Shown piece by piece: positions 1 to 9,280 of a stretch of 64,000 nt of DNA. The notes under the pieces were generated by a model. That model did not search any database and had not been told where the DNA came from. It saw only the letters and a list, made by a program, of their open reading frames with translations. A program made the translations under genes and the position numbers. The stretch's first letter is position 1. Every line of letters begins with the position of its first letter. Source of the DNA: Vreelandella hamiltonii (GTDB lineage: Bacteria; Pseudomonadota; Gammaproteobacteria; Pseudomonadales; Halomonadaceae); the NCBI RefSeq assembly GCF_014651775.1, contig NZ_BMXN01000019.1, forward strand, positions 1-64,000, written 5' to 3'.

Positions 1-290
1 ATGTTGGGCATGGCACTGTCTGGGTGAATGGCGATAATGGCTATATTGCCATGCAGGTCAGTGGGTTAGAAGTGCTTCCGGGGGCCGGTCTCACGGATTC
101 AGGTAGTATGAAAGCATCAATATCAATATCACGACACTTTATCGACATCACGCAACTTTCAAGGCAACGAACAACACTTTCCAGCAGGGCGCCAACCCAC
201 GACTTTCCATTACCGCTTTATATAAAAAACCACATTATCAAAAGCAAAAAAGAAGTACTTGGCGCCCACTACATAACGTAAGTTATCAAA
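1..290. other. Left edge, no recognisable gene
   Basis: This stretch before the end of the OsmC gene holds no reading frame I can assign. An 85-codon open frame on the plus strand has no ribosome binding site worth the name and no familiar composition. The right part (about 215-290) is AT-rich. I see no convincing terminator hairpin for the leftward OsmC gene. Confidence 0.5.
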
Positions 291-713
291 TCAGCCTTTC
301 AACTTGGCCGTCATGGTAATATCAGCATTCAATACCTTTGAAACAGGGCAGTTAGCTTTCGCTGTTTCTGCTGCTTCTTTAAAAGCCGCTTCGTCCGCTC
401 CGCTCACCTGGGCTTCTACTTCGAGATGTATTTTCGAAATATCGAAACCGCTTGAGCCCTGTGACAGCGTTACGCGTGCTTGTGTATCGATGGACTCGGC
501 CGTGTAGCCCTTTTCGCCAAGAATCATGGAGAGCGCCATGGAGAAGCATCCGGCATGGGCAGCACCGATCAGCTCTTCTGGATTGGTGCCCGGCGCACCT
601 TCAAAGCGCTGTTTGAACGAGTAGTTGGCGTCCAGCGCTCCACTCTCGGTGGATACATGGCCTTGGCCGTCTTTCAGGCCACCTTCCCAACGTGCGCTTG
701 CTTTACTATCCAT
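291..713 (-). CDS. osmC: OsmC family peroxiredoxin
   Basis: A cytoplasmic thiol peroxidase of the OsmC family that reduces organic hydroperoxides. The 140-residue length is typical. The two family cysteines are present: C56 in a G-C-F context after the PGTNPEELI motif, and C122 in NCPVSKVL, matching the OsmC rather than the Ohr subgroup. An AAGGAG ribosome binding site lies just ahead of the ATG. It is transcribed alone, leftwards. Two more members of the superfamily occur in this window (Ohr at about 10 kb and an OsmC-like protein at about 58.6 kb), so the cell carries a layered peroxide defence. Confidence 0.92.
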   Translation of the reverse strand: MDSKASARWEGGLKDGQGHVSTESGALDANYSFKQRFEGAPGTNPEELIGAAHAGCFSMALSMILGEKGYTAESIDTQARVTLSQGSSGFDISKIHLEVEAQVSGADEAAFKEAAETAKANCPVSKVLNADITMTAKLKG

Positions 714-813
714 TCTGTTCTCCTTTCCCAGGGTAGTTCGCTAATGGCGAACTGAGCGCAAGATAGCGCTCAGCCTTTTCAGGGTAGCTGATTTCTCCGG
801 GGCTTGCCGAATG

Positions 814-1644
814 TCACGGCGTGATATCACCCGAGGACTCGCTGGTCATCGCCGCCAACTCGACAGGCGCACTGGCATCGATGAGCAGTTCCACACGCCG
901 GTTGGCAGCCCGACCATCTACCGTCGTATTACTGGCTACCGGTCGTGTTTCGGCAAACCCCTGGATGATCAGACGCTCAGGCGCCATATTGCCGTCTTCG
1001 ATCAATACATTGGCCACGGAGGCAGCACGCATGGCGGAAAGATCCCAGTTGCTGCGAAACTGCGCCGTGCGGATAGGCACGTTATCGGTGTGCCCATGAA
1101 CCGATAGCGTACCGGTCAACCCGCTGATGAGGCTGGCGAGCTCCACCAGGAGGGAAGCAAATGCGGGCGTCACGTTGGCCGTCCCCGAGCCAAAGGTGCC
1201 ATTTTCGGCGATTCTGACGATGACTCGCGCCTCCTCCACTTCAATCTCCACGACCCCTTCGGGTAGCGCAGTCGCCAGCAGCGCCTCGATGCTGTTGGCG
1301 ACTTGCAGGCTACGCTGTCGCTGCTGATTTTCCAGCACGGTGCGCATGGTTTCCAACTGGGGCTGCTGCTGTTGGGTGCGCTGGCGCACCTCTTCTATCA
1401 AGGTGCGGTCCGGTGTTGCCGGGGAGAAGTGCTGCATGACCGCACTGGTGCCCATGGGCACCTGCATCGCCTCGATATCCCGCTGCACCCCAAACGCCTG
1501 TGACAGCGACTCGGCCACGCGCCGAAACTTTTGCGCATCGATTTCAGCAAAGGAGAGCAGCAGCACGAAAAAGCACAACAGTAGCGACATCAAGTCCGCA
1601 TAGGTCACCATCCAGGCGGGTATGTTGCTCTTTTTTTTAGCCAC
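814..1644 (-). CDS. pomB: Sodium-type flagellar stator protein PomB/MotB
   Basis: The B subunit of the flagellar stator, 276 residues. One membrane helix spans about residues 15-33 and carries the ion-binding aspartate D17 in the motif TYADLMSLLLCFFVLL, which matches PomB (sodium channel) more closely than proton-type MotB. The C-terminal OmpA/MotB peptidoglycan-binding domain (about 150-270) shows GHTDN, the RSNWDLS stretch and the NRRVE ending. It starts four bases after the pomA stop, so the two are co-transcribed. No other flagellar gene is nearby. Sodium coupling is inferred from the helix sequence. Confidence 0.93.
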   Translation of the reverse strand: MAKKKSNIPAWMVTYADLMSLLLCFFVLLLSFAEIDAQKFRRVAESLSQAFGVQRDIEAMQVPMGTSAVMQHFSPATPDRTLIEEVRQRTQQQQPQLETMRTVLENQQRQRSLQVANSIEALLATALPEGVVEIEVEEARVIVRIAENGTFGSGTANVTPAFASLLVELASLISGLTGTLSVHGHTDNVPIRTAQFRSNWDLSAMRAASVANVLIEDGNMAPERLIIQGFAETRPVASNTTVDGRAANRRVELLIDASAPVELAAMTSESSGDITP

Positions 1645-1648
1645 CGGC

Positions 1649-2431
1649 CTATCCCCGCTCGCCGGCTGTCTTGCGTTCGTCGGACTCTACACGATGCTCG
1701 GGCGGCAAATAGAGGGCCAGCATCTGCTCCAGCACGCGAGGGTTCTTGTCGCCCTTGATGGCCAGCAGCGCGTCGATCCATAGCTCCTGCATCTTGGCTT
1801 CCTGATTCATGCGTACCCACAGCTTGTCAGCGATAGGGTTGGCAAACATGGTGGCAATCATCGCGCCATACATGGTGGTCAGTAGCGCCACGGCCATGGC
1901 AGGCCCGATCAGTGACGGGTCGCCCATGTTGGAAAGCATCTGCACCAGCCCTACCAGGGTACCAATCATGCCCATGGCCGGAGACACCTCCCCCAGCGCT
2001 GAAAACACCTGGCCTCCGGCCTCGTTGCGCTCCAGTGTCAGCAGGCGCTCTTTTTCCATCATCTCCTTGATCATATCGGCGCTGAAGCCATCCGCCAGCA
2101 TCTGCAAACCCTGTTTGAGAAAAGGCGAGCTGACTTCACGGCTTTCCAGCGCAATCATGCCCTCGCGGCGTGACACTTTGGCCAACTCCACGAGTTCGTC
2201 GATGCTGTCCTGAATGTTGGGGAGCTGAAACTTGAACGCCCGAGCCGCCGCCTTGAGCGCGAACTTGAACTCGGTAATGCTGAACTTGGCCAGCACCACG
2301 AACAGACTTCCCCCCACGACCAGCAGTAGCCCAGTAGGGTTCATGAATACCTCGGGCGAGGTACCCAGCATCACAGAAGCCCCTACCAGTACAGCAGCAC
2401 CCACAAGACCAATCAGCGTCGCGAGATCCAC
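1649..2431 (-). CDS. pomA: Flagellar stator protein PomA/MotA
   Basis: The A subunit of the stator, 260 residues with four membrane helices: two near the N-terminus (about 1-50) and two around 150-200 in the signature PAMGMIGTLVGLVQML region. The large cytoplasmic loop between helices 2 and 3 contacts the flagellar rotor FliG. The start is GTG, supported by a GAGGAT ribosome binding site seven bases upstream. It is the first gene of the pomAB pair. I saw no convincing FliA-type promoter upstream. Confidence 0.93.
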   Translation of the reverse strand: MDLATLIGLVGAAVLVGASVMLGTSPEVFMNPTGLLLVVGGSLFVVLAKFSITEFKFALKAAARAFKFQLPNIQDSIDELVELAKVSRREGMIALESREVSSPFLKQGLQMLADGFSADMIKEMMEKERLLTLERNEAGGQVFSALGEVSPAMGMIGTLVGLVQMLSNMGDPSLIGPAMAVALLTTMYGAMIATMFANPIADKLWVRMNQEAKMQELWIDALLAIKGDKNPRVLEQMLALYLPPEHRVESDERKTAGERG

Positions 2432-2635
2432 GGTGTATCCTCAGTGTGTCAATATTAGCCACCAGCATTCGCTGAGACAGTAGAGTCCAAACTTCTAAGC
2501 GTCAACGCCAAAACCATGACGCCGCTGGTATTGACAAACCAGATTGCTAACCCCTAAGGCGTATTCGCATTTACTCATGTTATGGTTATGCTGAGCGGTT
2601 GCTCTCCACGCTGGTGCTCATTTCAAGGAACTACC

Positions 2636-3541
2636 ATGTCAACAGCCGACGCGCTGCGCTTAATACTGCTCTCTTCGTTATGGGGGCTTTCATTTATTTT
2701 CATGCGCGTGGCGGCACCGGAGTTCGGCTCCGTCCCCTTGGTGTGGATACGCATGACCATTGGTGCCCTGCTGCTCGTGCCGCTGCTGCTGAGCCTGCAC
2801 TACGCCCGGCTGATCTGGCAGCATAAAGGGCCGCTACTTCTGCTGGGCGTGGTCAGCCATGTGCTGCCCTTTTCCCTGCTGGCACTGGCAACCACGCGCC
2901 TGGAAGCAGGGTTCACCTCACTGCTCAACGCCACCACGCCTATTTTTACCGCGCTGCTGGGGGCGGCTTTTTTTGCCACGCCCGTGAAGCGCCAGCAATA
3001 CCTGGGGCTGACGTTGGCACTGGTGGGAGTTTATGTGCTGTCGGCACATCGTCTGGACTTCAGTTTGGGGGGAGATGGCTGGTTCATCGTGGCCGTGCTG
3101 GGTGCCACCTTCTGCTATGGGGTCGCGGGCAATTATTCGAAAACCCGGCTGGGCCATTTGCCCACGCGGGTACTGGCCGCGGGCAGCAGCGCCATGTCGG
3201 CGCTCGTGCTGCTGATCCCCGGACTGCTGCTATGGCCCAGCGAGCCCATCAGCACGCTGGCCTGGGGTAACGCCTTGGCCCTGGCGGTGCTGAGCACCGC
3301 CGTGGCCTTTCTACTTTATTTCGGACTGCTGGCCAGCGCCGGGGCCACCGCCACGTCCACGGTCACCTTTCTGGTGCCGGTGAGCGCGCTGCTGTGGGGC
3401 TATCTGCTGCTGGAAGAAACGCTCTCGCTGCAGGTAGTGCTCGGCATGGTGATTACGTTGATGGGCACCGCCGTGGCCACGGGGCTACTGCGCTTCAAAC
3501 CTCGCGTGGTAATGCCTCTACGGCGTCCCCCACACGAATAG
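2636..3541 (+). CDS. EamA/DMT family metabolite exporter
   Basis: A 301-residue inner-membrane protein with about ten hydrophobic helices arranged as two EamA repeats (about 5-140 and 150-290). Family members export amino acids or other metabolites; the substrate cannot be read from sequence. I chose the ATG at 2636 because it follows a CAAGGAAC ribosome binding site and begins the first helix; the longer open frame from 2582 adds a non-hydrophobic tail. The last 47 bases overlap the 3' end of the convergent MOSC gene. Confidence 0.85.
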   Translation: MSTADALRLILLSSLWGLSFIFMRVAAPEFGSVPLVWIRMTIGALLLVPLLLSLHYARLIWQHKGPLLLLGVVSHVLPFSLLALATTRLEAGFTSLLNATTPIFTALLGAAFFATPVKRQQYLGLTLALVGVYVLSAHRLDFSLGGDGWFIVAVLGATFCYGVAGNYSKTRLGHLPTRVLAAGSSAMSALVLLIPGLLLWPSEPISTLAWGNALALAVLSTAVAFLLYFGLLASAGATATSTVTFLVPVSALLWGYLLLEETLSLQVVLGMVITLMGTAVATGLLRFKPRVVMPLRRPPHE

Positions 3542-4343
3542 TGGCGCCCTGCCCCTTGGTCAGCGTGGCATTCTGGCCAAAAAAAGCGCCTTTCAGATGC
3601 GGCTGGGTATTGAGTGACAGCAGCGTCTTGAGTGGCTCGCCTTGGGCAGGGACCGCACCGGTCTGCTGATCCACAGTGGTGATCTTGCAGCGCTGGCAAG
3701 GCTTGCGCAGGGTGAGTTCGATACCACCAGTGGGTACTCGCAGCCCGGCCCAGCGGTCTTCCGCCCAAGCGGTGGCAAACTCCACCACGATGTTGGGCCG
3801 AAACCGGTTCATGGGGATGGGAGATTGCCCAGCAGCCACCAGCGCCTGATTGAGCGCATCCAGCGAGCCGGTGGTGGTAACCAGGAAAGGGTAGCCGTCC
3901 GAGAAGAAAGTATCCGCGCTGTCGCCCGCCAGGAAGTCTGCTTCCACGGGCCGTGGAAAGTCGCTGGCAAAGCGCACCAGACTCAAGCCCCGGGCCGTAT
4001 CCCCCAAGGCAGCCTCCAGCCATCGAGAGACTTCCTCGCCTTCCGGGTGCGCCTTGCAGTGATCGTTCCAGACAGTCACCTGGCGCAGATCACCTTGCGG
4101 CTCATCCAGTGAAATGGCGATAGGCGCCATCGAGGGGTGCGATAGCACCAGCGAGCGCTCATCGAGAGCCACGCCTATGGTGGCCAGGGCGGGCAGCTGA
4201 CGCTGGGTGACGAAACGCTGCTGCGCATCGACCAGCATCCAGCGCCGATCCCAGGCCAACCCGTGGGTGTAGAGCTCGCTCTGTTGCAGGTCGATCCCCT
4301 TGAGCGACTTGACCGGATAGACCGTCAGTTGAGTGATGTTCAC
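3495..4343 (-). CDS. MOSC domain protein (YcbX-like, without ferredoxin domain)
   Basis: A 282-residue protein with the MOSC_N beta-barrel (about 1-120, starting ITQLTVYPVKSLKG) followed by a MOSC domain (about 130-275). YcbX relatives reduce N-hydroxylated bases with the molybdenum cofactor. The cysteine-bearing motif CQRCKITTVDQQTG is present. E. coli YcbX carries an additional C-terminal 2Fe-2S domain that is absent here. The start is GTG at 4343 with a GAGG ribosome binding site; the upstream ATG of the longer frame lacks one. The 3' end overlaps the convergent EamA gene by 47 bases. Confidence 0.85.
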   Translation of the reverse strand: MNITQLTVYPVKSLKGIDLQQSELYTHGLAWDRRWMLVDAQQRFVTQRQLPALATIGVALDERSLVLSHPSMAPIAISLDEPQGDLRQVTVWNDHCKAHPEGEEVSRWLEAALGDTARGLSLVRFASDFPRPVEADFLAGDSADTFFSDGYPFLVTTTGSLDALNQALVAAGQSPIPMNRFRPNIVVEFATAWAEDRWAGLRVPTGGIELTLRKPCQRCKITTVDQQTGAVPAQGEPLKTLLSLNTQPHLKGAFFGQNATLTKGQGATIRVGDAVEALPREV

Positions 4344-4408
4344 GGCAGCCTCATTTGAAGGATAAAAAAACAGCGGTGAATGGACACAGCCCACCTCACA
4401 CAGACTAT

Positions 4409-5413
4409 CTATAGCGTATCGCCTGCTTCGATACGGTAGCCCAAATCAATGACGGGCTGGTCCACTCCTTCGCCACGGATACGTGCCAGCAAGGCCTGAG
4501 CCGCCCTTTCGCCGATGGCTTCGCGGGGAGTCACGACGCTGGCCAGACGCGGCGTCATGGCCTGCCCCACATCATGACCGTGAAAACCGGCAATGGCCAT
4601 CTGTTGGGGGACGGCAACTCCTTGGCGCAGGCATTCGAAGTACGCCCCCACCGCCACGTCATCATTGGTGCAGAACACCCCATCCGCCTGAGGGTAATCC
4701 TGCTGAATCTGCTGCATCAATGCAGCGCCCACGGTGTAAGAGGAGCGCTGGCTACGCTGCAAGGTGACGGGTGATAGCCCATGCGCCTGCATGGCCTGTC
4801 GATAGCCTTGCTCACGCTGGCGCGTCCGCTCATCGAGACGCACGGCCAGATAGAGAATGTGGCGGCGGCCACGCCGGATCATCTCGCTGACCATTTCGTA
4901 GGCGGCACTCACGTTGTCGTACCCGACGGCCTGCTGAAGCGGGGGGCGATGGGTATCCATGATCTCGACGATAGGAATACCCGCGGTTTCCAGCATGCGC
5001 AAGCTGCGCGGCGTATGGTCTCGATCCGAGAGAATCACGCCATCGACATTATAAGAGAGCAGCGAGGCCAGGCTACGCTCTTCGAGCTCGGGGCTGTAGC
5101 CGTAGTGGGAAAGCATCAGATGATAGCCCGCAGGCTCGGTATACGCTTCGATGCCCACGATCACATCGGCAAATACCTGGTTGGTCAAGGAAGGAACCAG
5201 CACGCCAATGGAGTGGCTCGTGGCCCGCGACAGCAGATCCGGCGCCCGGTTGGGAATGTAGCCAATCTGCTCCGCGGCACTGAAGATACGCTCGCGCAGC
5301 CCTTCCGAGACCGCTTCCGGGTCGCGCAGGCAGCGGCTCACGGTCATTTTGGTGGCGCCAACGCGGTCGGCGATGTCTTGCAAGGTGGGGCGTTTTTTCT
5401 TCAATGGCGTCAC
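4409..5413 (-). CDS. gntR: LacI family repressor, GntR-like gluconate regulator
   Basis: A 334-residue LacI/GalR repressor. The N-terminal helix-turn-helix covers about residues 10-32 (LQDIADRVGATKMTVSRCLR) and is followed by a periplasmic-binding-protein-like sugar domain. The HTH resembles E. coli GntR. It lies 69 bases downstream of gluconokinase on the same strand. A perfect palindrome of the GntR operator type (TGTTACCGGTAACA) stands in front of the TRAP operon at 9226-9239, so the probable targets are the TRAP genes, gntK and perhaps itself. The gluconate effector is inferred from this context. Confidence 0.85.
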   Translation of the reverse strand: MTPLKKKRPTLQDIADRVGATKMTVSRCLRDPEAVSEGLRERIFSAAEQIGYIPNRAPDLLSRATSHSIGVLVPSLTNQVFADVIVGIEAYTEPAGYHLMLSHYGYSPELEERSLASLLSYNVDGVILSDRDHTPRSLRMLETAGIPIVEIMDTHRPPLQQAVGYDNVSAAYEMVSEMIRRGRRHILYLAVRLDERTRQREQGYRQAMQAHGLSPVTLQRSQRSSYTVGAALMQQIQQDYPQADGVFCTNDDVAVGAYFECLRQGVAVPQQMAIAGFHGHDVGQAMTPRLASVVTPREAIGERAAQALLARIRGEGVDQPVIDLGYRIEAGDTL

Positions 5414-5482
5414 TGCCTGATATCGTGGATGGGCACGGGTCTTACCATAACGAATCCTGCGACCCGTCGCCTATCCCTTCCT

Positions 5483-6013
5483 TTAGCTTGACGAGCGCTG
5501 CGGCTGCGAGGATAGCGTGGCACAAAAGCGCTCGACAATCACGCGAGGCGGCAGCTCAATCGACAGCGTGACGGCCTCATCGGCCAGCGGCGGTTCCAGG
5601 TCCGCCAGCTGGCTGGCCAGCATGTCATCCCCCTTGAAGAAGTGGTCGGCACGAGTGGCCAGCCGCTCGCGCAGCACATCGGGCGTCCCCTCCAGGTAGA
5701 GGATACAGAGGTCATCATCGCCCTGCCGCAAGCGGTCGCGATAACGCCGTTTGAGCCCGGAACAGGCAACCACTACCGAGGCATCCCGGGTGCGATAGCT
5801 TTCCAGCAGGGCCGATAGCGTTGCCAGCCACGCCTGGCGGTCGTCGTCGTTGAGCGGCGTACCGCTGGCCATCTTGGCCACGTTCGCGGCACTGTGATGG
5901 TCATCTCCATCGATGAACGTGGCCCCCAGCGAAGACGCCAACTGCTGGCCAATATGAGTCTTGCCGGAGCCCGAAACCCCCATGACAAGAATACGCTGTG
6001 AAGTGCTCGTCAC
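5483..6013 (-). CDS. gntK: Gluconokinase
   Basis: Phosphorylates D-gluconate to 6-phosphogluconate for the Entner-Doudoroff or pentose phosphate pathway. The 176-residue protein is of normal size for the GntK family. The P-loop GVSGSGKT is at residues 12-19, followed by the IDGDDHHSAANVAKM substrate region and TPLNDDDRQAWL, both characteristic of gluconokinase. It begins 12 bases after the TRAP large permease, so it is part of that operon, which links the transporter to gluconate. Confidence 0.94.
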   Translation of the reverse strand: MTSTSQRILVMGVSGSGKTHIGQQLASSLGATFIDGDDHHSAANVAKMASGTPLNDDDRQAWLATLSALLESYRTRDASVVVACSGLKRRYRDRLRQGDDDLCILYLEGTPDVLRERLATRADHFFKGDDMLASQLADLEPPLADEAVTLSIELPPRVIVERFCATLSSQPQRSSS

Positions 6014-6025
6014 ACTGCTCTCCTG

Positions 6026-7306
6026 TCAGTTGCCGCGCACGGCGGTCAAGTTGGGTAACCATGTCACGATCCCGGGGAAGGCAATCAACAGCACCAGCAC
6101 CACCAGCAGCGCCGCGTAATACGGCAACATGGCCTTGACCAGCGATTCCATCGACACCTTGCCCACGCCACACCCCACGTACAGGCAGGTGCCTACCGGC
6201 GGTGTCAGCAACCCGATACCCAGAACGAAGGCCATCAGAACGCCAAAGTAAGCCGCGTCCACCCCCACCGAGGTCACGATGGGCGCCAGCATCGGTGCCA
6301 TGATCACCATGGCGGGCGTGAGATCCATGACGAACCCGACCAGCAACAGCAGCGCCGCCACGATCAGCAGCAGCAGGAAAGGCTCCTGGGTAATCGCTTG
6401 AACCTGACGCACCAGCGTCTGGGGCACCATGTTGATGGTCAGGAACCACGCGATCACGGTGGCAAACGCCAGCAACATCATGACCATGCCGGTCAATCGA
6501 GCAGTGCGAATCAGCATGCCGCCAAGCGCTGCCAGCTTGAACTCCCGATAGACCAGCAGGGAGATGGCCAGCGAATAGAGCAGCGCCGCCACGGCCGCTT
6601 CCGTGGCCGTAAAGACCCCACCAATGATGCCGCCAATCACGATCACCGGCAGTACCAGTGCCAGCCAGGCCGCCTTGAACGCCTGCCACAGCACGTCCCA
6701 GCGGAACTGGCGCACGCCACCGCCCTGCCGAGAGGCCAGCAGGAACGTCGTCACCATCAGCGCACCGCCAATCAGCAGCCCCGGGACGATACCGGAAATG
6801 AACAGGCGACTGATCGAGGTTTCCGTGACGATACCGTAGAGAATCAAAGGGATGGAGGGCGGGATGATGATCCCGATCACCGACGAGACCGTATTGATCG
6901 CCGTGGCATCCGCTGCGCTGTAGCCCTGCTGCTTCATGGAAGGAATCATCATGGAGCCGGTCGCCGCCGTGTCCGCCACCGCCGAGCCACTGATTCCGCC
7001 GAAGAACATCGAGCCGGTGATGGCCACCTGGCCCAGCCCACCACGCATGAAGCCGACGAGCGCCCCTGCCAGCTCCATCAGGCGCCGCGCGATGCCTCCC
7101 TGGCTCATCACTTCGCCCACCAGAATGAAGAACGGAATGGCCAGCAGGGGAAAGCTGTTCACGCCCCGGATAGACTGCTCGATCATGATCGACAGCGGAA
7201 TGTCCGACAGTATGGCCATGACCAGTGCCGCCACTCCCAGCCCAAAGGCAATAGGCAGGCCCATCACGATGGATGCGAACAGGATCGCCAGAAAAATCCA
7301 TAACAT
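6026..7306 (-). CDS. TRAP transporter large permease (DctM family)
   Basis: The 426-residue transport subunit of a tripartite ATP-independent periplasmic transporter, with about twelve hydrophobic helices. I chose the ATG at 7306, which opens the first helix (MLWIFLAILF) and gives the normal family length; the open frame extends 66 codons further upstream inside the small permease gene but lacks TRAP character. Family stretches such as the GGISGSAVADTAATGSMMIP region are clear. It starts five bases after the DctQ stop. The gntK and gntR-like neighbours suggest gluconate or a related aldonate as substrate. Confidence 0.92.
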   Translation of the reverse strand: MLWIFLAILFASIVMGLPIAFGLGVAALVMAILSDIPLSIMIEQSIRGVNSFPLLAIPFFILVGEVMSQGGIARRLMELAGALVGFMRGGLGQVAITGSMFFGGISGSAVADTAATGSMMIPSMKQQGYSAADATAINTVSSVIGIIIPPSIPLILYGIVTETSISRLFISGIVPGLLIGGALMVTTFLLASRQGGGVRQFRWDVLWQAFKAAWLALVLPVIVIGGIIGGVFTATEAAVAALLYSLAISLLVYREFKLAALGGMLIRTARLTGMVMMLLAFATVIAWFLTINMVPQTLVRQVQAITQEPFLLLLIVAALLLLVGFVMDLTPAMVIMAPMLAPIVTSVGVDAAYFGVLMAFVLGIGLLTPPVGTCLYVGCGVGKVSMESLVKAMLPYYAALLVVLVLLIAFPGIVTWLPNLTAVRGN

Positions 7307-7311
7307 AGTGG

Positions 7312-7938
7312 TTACTCCCCCACAGAATTGGTGGATGGGTCGCGCGGCGCGAGCACCAGGCGCAAACTGACCCATAGCCGCCACAGCGACACCGCGGCAA
7401 TGAAGATCACGCACAGCACCAGAGACAGGCTGACCCAACTGAGCGGCACGCCCAGAATGGCAGAACGACCACTGGAGCGAGACAGCACCTGATACCCGCC
7501 CCACACCATCACCAGCATGAGCCCCGTGATGATCAGGTGCTGAAGCGCATACAGCAGATGCGCCAGGCGCAGCGGCAGGCGGCGCACCAATGCATCCACC
7601 GCAATATGCTCATAGCGCGCAAAGGCCGCCGCCGCACCAATGAAGACCAGCCAGATGAACAGCATGCGCGCCAGCTCATCGACCCAGGGAAGCGAGTGAT
7701 TGAACAGTGAGCGCCCCACCACGTTGCTGGATACCGAGACGATCAGCGCAACCAGAATGGCGCCGATCAGATACTCCATGCCCAGCGTGATCCAGCGAAA
7801 CAGGGCGGGCCCCTGAGCCGCATCGGTGTCGATTTCCAGGCACCGTCGGTTAGGGTCGTCCAGATAGGTAGAGGGGTCTGTCGGGTCAGGCGTTGCCAGC
7901 ACAGGCTCGGCTTGGGGAGTATGCGAGGGGGATGTCAT
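7312..7938 (-). CDS. TRAP transporter small permease (DctQ family)
   Basis: A 208-residue small membrane subunit with a hydrophilic tail of about 50 residues and four helices. The family motif around NVVGRSLFNHSLPWVDELARMLFIW is visible. The ATG at 7938 is preceded by CCAGGAGC and is preferred over the upstream start at 7995. The N-terminal tail is unusually long and proline/aspartate rich. It lies between the solute-binding protein and the large permease in one operon. Confidence 0.9.
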   Translation of the reverse strand: MTSPSHTPQAEPVLATPDPTDPSTYLDDPNRRCLEIDTDAAQGPALFRWITLGMEYLIGAILVALIVSVSSNVVGRSLFNHSLPWVDELARMLFIWLVFIGAAAAFARYEHIAVDALVRRLPLRLAHLLYALQHLIITGLMLVMVWGGYQVLSRSSGRSAILGVPLSWVSLSLVLCVIFIAAVSLWRLWVSLRLVLAPRDPSTNSVGE

Positions 7939-8004
7939 AAAAGCTCCTGGGGCACTATCGAATCGGGCAGGCCACTGGCCTGCCCGAAAACCCACGGCAA
8001 TGGC

Positions 8005-9081
8005 TTACTGAGACGTATGGTCTGCCACGATCTGCTGAATTTCAGCAATCAGGTCTTCCCCGATACGCGGTGCCCACTGGGTGTAGACGGGCTGAACGGC
8101 TTCCTGGAAAGCGGCCAGCTGCTCATCGTCCAACCGAGTGATCTGCATGCCACGCGCTTCCAACTGCTCACGAGACCAGTCGTCGTATTCGGCAGAGAGC
8201 TGAATTTCATACTCGGCAGACTGGCGGGCAGCTTCCAGCACCAGTGCCTGATACTCCGGCGCCATGCGGTTCCAGGTGCGCTCGGAGAGCATCATGATGA
8301 ATGGCGTATAGACGTGGCGCGTTTCCGTGCCGTAATCCTGCACTTCGTTGAAGTTCGAGGTCAGGATGGTGCTCCAGGGGTTCTCCTGGCCATCCACGAC
8401 GCCCTGCTCCAGCGCCGAGAACAGTTCACCAAAGGCCATGGGCGTCGGGTTGGCGCCCAGCGCTTCCCAGATGGCCAGATGCACCGGGTTCTGCATGGTG
8501 CGCACGCTCAAACCGCGCACGTTGAGGCCCGCCACGTCGTCAGGGGTCGCGACCGGGCGGGCGCTGTTCGACAGCTGGCGGTAGCCATTCTCGGAAAACG
8601 TCAGCGCTTTCAAGCCAGTGCCTTCAAAAGCATCCAGCATGTTCTGGGCCGCATCGCTCTGCATGACGGCAATGGCGGCTTCACGGCTGGGCAACAGGAA
8701 CGGCAAATCGAACACCGACAGCGCCTGCACGTAGCCGGTCGTGGCCGAGCTGGAAGGGTAAGTCATGTCCAGCGTTCCGGTCTGCAGCATCTCCATCATC
8801 TGCACGTCATCCCCCAATTGGCTATTGGGGAAGACATTGACGGTAATCCGACCATCGGTACGCTGCGCCAGAATCTCGCCGAAATATTGGCTGGACAAGA
8901 ACTGCGGGGAGGTTTCGGACAACCCGATACCCATGCGCAGCGTATGGCTACCATGGTCTGCCAGAACCTCGCCCTCGATGGCGGGCGGCGCGGAAAGCTC
9001 CGGGCCTTGTGCATGCGCCATGCCAAAGGTCAGAGTGGTGGCGCCCAAAAGGGTCAATGTGCTACGCCAAATCGTTGTCAT
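8005..9081 (-). CDS. TRAP transporter solute-binding protein (DctP family)
   Basis: A 358-residue periplasmic binding protein of the DctP family. The signal peptide runs to about residue 25 (AHA-Q cleavage), followed by a DctP fold with LFSALEQGVVDGQENP near the middle, typical of the family. The ATG at 9081 has a GGAG site; the longer open frame from 9240 runs across the operator and promoter. First gene of the TRAP-gntK operon. The ligand is probably gluconate or a related sugar acid, judging from the neighbours only. Confidence 0.92.
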   Translation of the reverse strand: MTTIWRSTLTLLGATTLTFGMAHAQGPELSAPPAIEGEVLADHGSHTLRMGIGLSETSPQFLSSQYFGEILAQRTDGRITVNVFPNSQLGDDVQMMEMLQTGTLDMTYPSSSATTGYVQALSVFDLPFLLPSREAAIAVMQSDAAQNMLDAFEGTGLKALTFSENGYRQLSNSARPVATPDDVAGLNVRGLSVRTMQNPVHLAIWEALGANPTPMAFGELFSALEQGVVDGQENPWSTILTSNFNEVQDYGTETRHVYTPFIMMLSERTWNRMAPEYQALVLEAARQSAEYEIQLSAEYDDWSREQLEARGMQITRLDDEQLAAFQEAVQPVYTQWAPRIGEDLIAEIQQIVADHTSQ

Positions 9082-9225
9082 CGTTGTTTCTCCACGCAGA
9101 ATTGTTGTTAGTGGCCGGGTTGTGCATGGCCAGTTTTTGAAGGACCAGTGCTTGAATGACCAGGCTGCCGAGCGATGCGGTAGCTCGATGGCTTGCCGAT
9201 AACGTGTGTCAGGCCAGAGGCTGTT

Positions 9226-9239
9226 TGTTACCGGTAACA
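9226..9239. promoter_or_regulatory. GntR-type operator palindrome
   Basis: TGTTACCGGTAACA is a perfect 14-base palindrome. It matches the known GntR (LacI family) operator of enteric bacteria. It lies 145 bases ahead of the TRAP binding protein start and just downstream of a candidate promoter, a position suited to repression by the LacI-type regulator at 4409-5413. Confidence 0.75.
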
Positions 9240-9251
9240 TCGAGTGTATGA

Positions 9252-9280
9252 AGGCTAGCGGCGGCCTCTGAGCGTGTCAA
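9252..9280 (-). promoter_or_regulatory. Candidate sigma-70 promoter of the TRAP operon
   Basis: On the minus strand a perfect -35 box TTGACA (9275-9280) is followed after 17 bases by a weak -10 box TAGCCT (9252-9257). The predicted start near 9245 places the GntR-type palindrome at about +6 to +19. Confidence 0.45.

Noticed and set aside
24-281. 85-codon frame at the left edge
   Set aside because: No ribosome binding site, no recognisable domain, and composition like non-coding sequence.
2432-2560. Possible FliA-type promoter ahead of pomA
   Set aside because: An AAGTTT-like box exists on the minus strand but no GCCGATAA-like box lies at the right distance.
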